A stretch of DNA of 8,842 nucleotides, from assembly GCA_003669575.1 (NCBI GenBank), contig QWOR01000213.1:1-8842 (forward strand). Reading direction: 5' to 3'. Positions 6,411-8,842 of this stretch are shown piece by piece. The notes beneath the pieces were generated by a model that was not told where the DNA came from, made no database searches, and saw nothing but the letters and a program-made list of their open reading frames with translations. This stretch comes from Planctomycetota bacterium. Lineage in GTDB: Bacteria; Planctomycetota; Planctomycetia; Planctomycetales; Planctomycetaceae. Numbering within the stretch: position 1 is the first letter of the stretch; the number at the start of each line of letters is the position of its first letter. The position numbers and the translations under genes are program-made.

Positions 6411-8018
6411 ATGTTTCAGACTTCGACTTGTCTCGCAACATTTGGGTGGTCTCTCCGTGTTGGACTCGGTGTTCTGCTCGCAACATGCGGACTGTGTCTG
6501 GCATCGCATTCACTTTCCGCGGAAGACTGGCCGCAGTGGCGTGGTCCGAATTCTTCTGGTGTCACGACTTCAAAGAGGCCGCTACCCGTCGAGTTTTCGC
6601 CAACGAAGAATGTTCGCTGGTCGGCGGAAGTGGGAGATGGAATCTGTTCTCCGACTGTTGTGGCGGGACGACTGTTCACGACAGCCATGCTGGGCGAGAA
6701 GCCGGGTAACACTTTTGTGGTACTCTGCTTCGATGCGACAACCGGAGTAAGGCTGTGGCAACGAGAGATGGCGATTGAAGGAGATGCTCTCCCGAAGATT
6801 CATGAGTCCAACAGCTATGCCTCTGCGTCACCTGCTGCCGATGAAGAACGAGTCTATGTCTACCATGCCCATCTGGGGCTGATGGCTTTTGATGCGAAGA
6901 CGGGTGAACCCGTATGGAAGCTGGCCTTGCCCGAGCCATATTTTGTATTCGACTGGGGTCCAGGTATGTCTCCCGTCATCCACGGAGACCGTTTGTTCTT
7001 TTGTCAGGACGACGACCTGTCTCCCGCTGCGTATTGCCTGGACAAGAAAACGGGGGAAATCCTCTGGAAGGATGATCGTGGGGACATGGCCTGCTGCTAC
7101 TCGCACCCGGTGATCTGCGAGACTCCACAAGGACCAGAAGTGGTCATCGCCGGAACGGGGAAGATGATTGGATACGACTACAATACTGGACATCGGAAGT
7201 GGGCGTCCGAAGTCTTTTGCCGCAACATCAAAACGACGCCGGTGACATTCGATGGCATCATTTATGTGTCGGTAGAAAGTGTCGGCATCTCGTACCAGTG
7301 GCGCGTCACAGCGGATGCCAACGGCGACGGCAAGATCACTCGCGACGAAATCCTCAACAACAAGTATCGCCTGAATACCGGCAAGTCGATTCCCGATGCC
7401 TTCTGGGCTAAATTCGATCGGGGCGACGAGAACAAGGACGGCGTGTTAGAGGGAGATGAAATCGACAAGGCGTTTCTCGATCCCAAAAACCGTGGCGGAT
7501 TGCTCGCCAGCGAGGTTCAGGCGAGACTGGGAAGAACCATTGATACTGATGCAGACAAACTTCCCGAGGAACTAGGCGAGCTGCAAAAAGAAGCCTCAAT
7601 CCAGGCCGTTCGCGGCGGTGGCGAAGGAGACGTCTCAAAGACTCATGTGCTGTGGCTGCACAAGACCAAAGCCCCGTCTCACATTGTGTCACCGCTGGTA
7701 GCTGACGGCCGCATGTTCCTCATCAAGCAGGGCGGTATCACCGCGTCCTTTGATATTGCGAATGGTCAGCCGGTATGGGAACGTCGGCGCGTGGGTGCCG
7801 ATGGGTCATATCTGGCCGCTCCTGTTTTTGGCGACGGGAAGGTTTATGTTGTTTCTGAACCGGGAGTGGTGAGTGTGATCGAGAGTGGTCCAGAGCAGAA
7901 AGTTCTGGCCAACAATGACATGGGAGAATCCATTGCGGCGACTCCGGCCCTTGTCGACGGACAGATCTTCCTCCGCACTCGCACCAAACTGTATTGCATT
8001 GCCCAGATGGCAAAGTAG
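6411..8018 (+). CDS. Secreted PQQ/BamB-like beta-propeller with EF-hand loops
   Basis: A 535-residue exported protein of the PQQ-like (BamB-type) propeller superfamily, in the form common in planctomycetes. A signal peptide is clear: a core around VGLGVLLATCGLCLA and probable cleavage after SLSA (residue 37), leaving EDWPQWRGPNSSGV. Propeller repeats follow, with patterns such as GTGKMIGYDYNTGHRKW, CFDATTGVRLWQ, AFDAKTGEPVWK, CLDKKTGEILWK and SFDIANGQPVWER. Residues 302-313 (DANGDGKITRDE) and 339-350 (DENKDGVLEGDE) are canonical EF-hand loops in an insert between blades. The frame is open upstream from 6342, but ATG 6411 puts the signal peptide at the N-terminus and is preferred; no strong ribosome binding site precedes it. 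No dehydrogenase-specific PQQ site is evident, so a structural, binding or sensing role is more likely than catalysis. It appears monocistronic. Confidence 0.9.
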   Translation: MFQTSTCLATFGWSLRVGLGVLLATCGLCLASHSLSAEDWPQWRGPNSSGVTTSKRPLPVEFSPTKNVRWSAEVGDGICSPTVVAGRLFTTAMLGEKPGNTFVVLCFDATTGVRLWQREMAIEGDALPKIHESNSYASASPAADEERVYVYHAHLGLMAFDAKTGEPVWKLALPEPYFVFDWGPGMSPVIHGDRLFFCQDDDLSPAAYCLDKKTGEILWKDDRGDMACCYSHPVICETPQGPEVVIAGTGKMIGYDYNTGHRKWASEVFCRNIKTTPVTFDGIIYVSVESVGISYQWRVTADANGDGKITRDEILNNKYRLNTGKSIPDAFWAKFDRGDENKDGVLEGDEIDKAFLDPKNRGGLLASEVQARLGRTIDTDADKLPEELGELQKEASIQAVRGGGEGDVSKTHVLWLHKTKAPSHIVSPLVADGRMFLIKQGGITASFDIANGQPVWERRRVGADGSYLAAPVFGDGKVYVVSEPGVVSVIESGPEQKVLANNDMGESIAATPALVDGQIFLRTRTKLYCIAQMAK

Positions 8019-8157
8019 CCTTCTTCTCTTTCGCAATTGAGCCTGATGTTATCGGGACGGTGCGAGCGGGAAGCAGAGATCACGAGTGCTAAAATCGCGA
8101 TCCGAACGACGGGAGTACACAACAGGGTACGAGGCTGGAGTGTGGGAGCATGCCAGG
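8019..8157. other. Short spacer without a gene
   Basis: No gene and no clear terminator are seen between the propeller gene and the 206-bp element. A short frame starting at 8037 runs into the element and is not convincing. GGTACGAGGCTGGAG at 8127-8141 has the look of an intergenic repeat unit but occurs only once in this window. Confidence 0.4.
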
Positions 8158-8199
8158 TGTTAAGCCCCGTCGAAAATGGTGGCGCTTCCCGGTGGAAAA
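8158..8199 (+). repeat. Left arm of 42-bp inverted repeat
   Basis: This arm is perfectly complementary to 8322-8363. It is followed by a 12-bp near duplication of its inner end (CCGGTGGAAAAC, then CCGGTTGAAAAT) and a second GGCAGCGC unit. Confidence 0.95.
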
Positions 8200-8321
8200 C
8201 CCGGTTGAAAATGGCAGCGCACATGCGTGCAGTTCGATGAAGTCGGAAGATGGTGCATCCGCCCCATTTCCAGGCTCACCCGGAGCCAAACCGCTTAATC
8301 CCTCGATACCCCGCGCCGCCA

Positions 8322-8363
8322 TTTTCCACCGGGAAGCGCCACCATTTTCGACGGGGCTTAACA
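8322..8363 (-). repeat. Right arm of 42-bp inverted repeat
   Basis: This arm is perfectly complementary to 8158-8199. A GCGCC(G/A)CCATTTTC unit occurs twice here, 23 bp apart (starting 8313 and 8336), the first copy straddling the arm's inner edge. Confidence 0.95.
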
Positions 8364-8501
8364 TATGGCAATCAGCTGCTGCTTCCGTTCAACCTTTATC
8401 CCGACGGCGAGGCCATGCGGGGCTGGCATCAGACGGTTTCGGGAAAGCCGGGTGAGCGCAGGGTCACATTCATCGACAAAAGCCTGACGGTGTCCGGATG
8501 A
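8364..8501 (+). pseudogene. 3' end of an unidentified gene, cut by the 206-bp element
   Basis: Immediately after the element, 45 codons run to TGA 8499-8501. They include LLLPFNLYPDGEAMRGWHQT and end GERRVTFIDKSLTVSG. Many codons end in G or C and the composition is protein-like, suggesting a genuine C-terminus whose upstream part was removed or displaced. I do not recognise the family. The frame continues back through the element to 8250, but that part is element DNA. Confidence 0.4.
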
Positions 8502-8561
8502 TCGAGCGCTGCCACAAGTGTCATGCGGGGACCGCGGCGAAAGGGGGCTGCGGCTGGATTC

Positions 8562-8757
8562 ACGAGAGGTAGCCTTCTCGATCCCCGCCCGCCGGAGCGA
8601 GGCGAACCGGTTCCGCCATTGCCCCACCGTCTCTCGCTTACAGCCCAGTTTGAGAGCAATGTCTGTGTTCTCTCACCCTTCCGCAGCCGCCAGAACAATC
8701 TTCGCCCGCAAGACCAGACGCGCTGGCGTACTCCACCCCCGCGACCACTTCACCAGC
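8562..8757 (-). pseudogene. IS630-family transposase N-terminal remnant
   Basis: Read leftward, one frame gives [27 protein letters not shown], then a TGA stop (plus 8673-8675), then ENTDIALKLGCKRETVGQWRNRFA and RRAGIEK. This is the helix-turn-helix DNA-binding region of IS630-family transposases (typical form: [35 protein letters not shown]...G). Frame is kept across the stop, so it is a single nonsense change. Similarity ends near 8562; the catalytic DDE domain is absent. Upstream codons lie in the 17-bp repeat and beyond the window edge. Confidence 0.72.
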
Positions 8758-8842
8758 GCGACCACTTCACCAGCGCGACCACTTCACCAGCGCGACCACT
8801 TCACCAGCGCGACCACTTCACCAGCGCGACCACTTCACCAGC
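8741..8842. repeat. 17-bp tandem repeat, six copies, reaching the window edge
   Basis: The unit GCGACCACTTCACCAGC is repeated six times without mismatch and continues to the last base, so the true copy number is unknown. On the minus strand the innermost copy supplies the LVKWSR codons of the IS630 remnant. A 17-bp unit is not a multiple of three, so each copy shifts the frame, and the minus strand gains a TGA in every frame; the plus strand has no stop in any frame. Confidence 0.97.

Larger units (their letters stand above)
8158..8363. mobile_element. 206-bp MITE-like element with 42-bp perfect inverted repeats
   Basis: Bases 8158-8199 are the exact reverse complement of 8322-8363. The element begins TGTTAAGCCCCGTCGAAAAT and ends with its complement, so it has TG...CA termini. 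Inside each arm a GAAAATGG(T/C)(A/G)GCGC-type motif recurs: at the outer edge on both sides, again at 8205-8220 and, inverted, at 8313-8327. The left arm carries an extra 12 bp (a near copy of CCGGTGGAAAAC); allowing for it, pairing continues past 42 bp. It has no coding capacity. Multiple short terminal repeats with TG/CA ends suit an IS21-family derivative, but no flanking target duplication is visible. Confidence 0.8.

Noticed and set aside
8152..8370. Target-site duplication flanking the 206-bp element
   Set aside because: The bases before 8158 (GCCAGG) and after 8363 (TATGGC) do not match as a direct repeat, so none can be claimed.
8741..8842. CRISPR array
   Set aside because: The 17-bp units are contiguous with no spacers between them, and they derive from transposase codons.

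Overview
The window looks like accessory, partly decayed chromosome from a planctomycete-like bacterium. The evidence is a secreted PQQ/BamB-type propeller opening with the 'EDWPQWRGP' motif common in Planctomycetota, weak or absent Shine-Dalgarno sites before some genes, the 'MNILFLHGWHSV' start of an alpha/beta hydrolase known from that phylum, and IS630, IS5 and IS21 debris. The phylum assignment is inference from protein style, not from a marker gene.

Left third (1-2498): a tight plus-strand cluster. The last codons of an upstream gene may overlap a DUF1643 gene (46-633). That gene overlaps by 4 bp the gene for a DUF4062 + RecG-C-terminal-like (GHKL-type ATPase) + winged-helix protein (630-2093). 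A 12-bp tandem repeat encodes (KMSG)5 between the ATPase and winged-helix parts. Next is the 3' part of a YgjP/DUF45-type M48 metallopeptidase (2178-2498) with an intact HEMAH motif but no N-terminal domain. These three families often accompany type I restriction-modification genes, so the cluster may be the edge of a defence locus lying to the left. No hsd gene is visible here.

Middle (2499-5550): a small GYD-domain protein follows a near-palindrome. After it come a fragment of an IS21-family IstB ATPase and about 600 bp of unassigned, apparently decayed sequence. Then comes an intact FMN-dependent alpha-hydroxy-acid oxidase (3985-5148), less G+C rich by eye than the left cluster. About 400 bp without a convincing gene follow it.

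Right half (5551-8842): the first 12 codons of an alpha/beta hydrolase run directly into the truncated end of a minus-strand IS5-family transposase, which has an A6G4 frameshift point and has lost a catalytic residue. A complete secreted PQQ-like propeller protein with two EF-hand loops comes next (6411-8018). A 206-bp element with perfect 42-bp inverted repeats (8158-8363, TG...CA ends) abuts the last 45 codons of an unidentified gene. The window ends in an IS630-family transposase remnant whose own codons have expanded into six 17-bp tandem repeats running off the edge.

The likely intact genes are the DUF1643 gene, the DUF4062-ATPase gene, the GYD gene, the oxidase and the propeller protein. 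Most of the rest is insertion-sequence debris and genes broken by it. The most system-like unit is the coupled DUF1643/DUF4062-ATPase pair; the most unusual non-coding structures are the 206-bp element and the 17-bp repeat.
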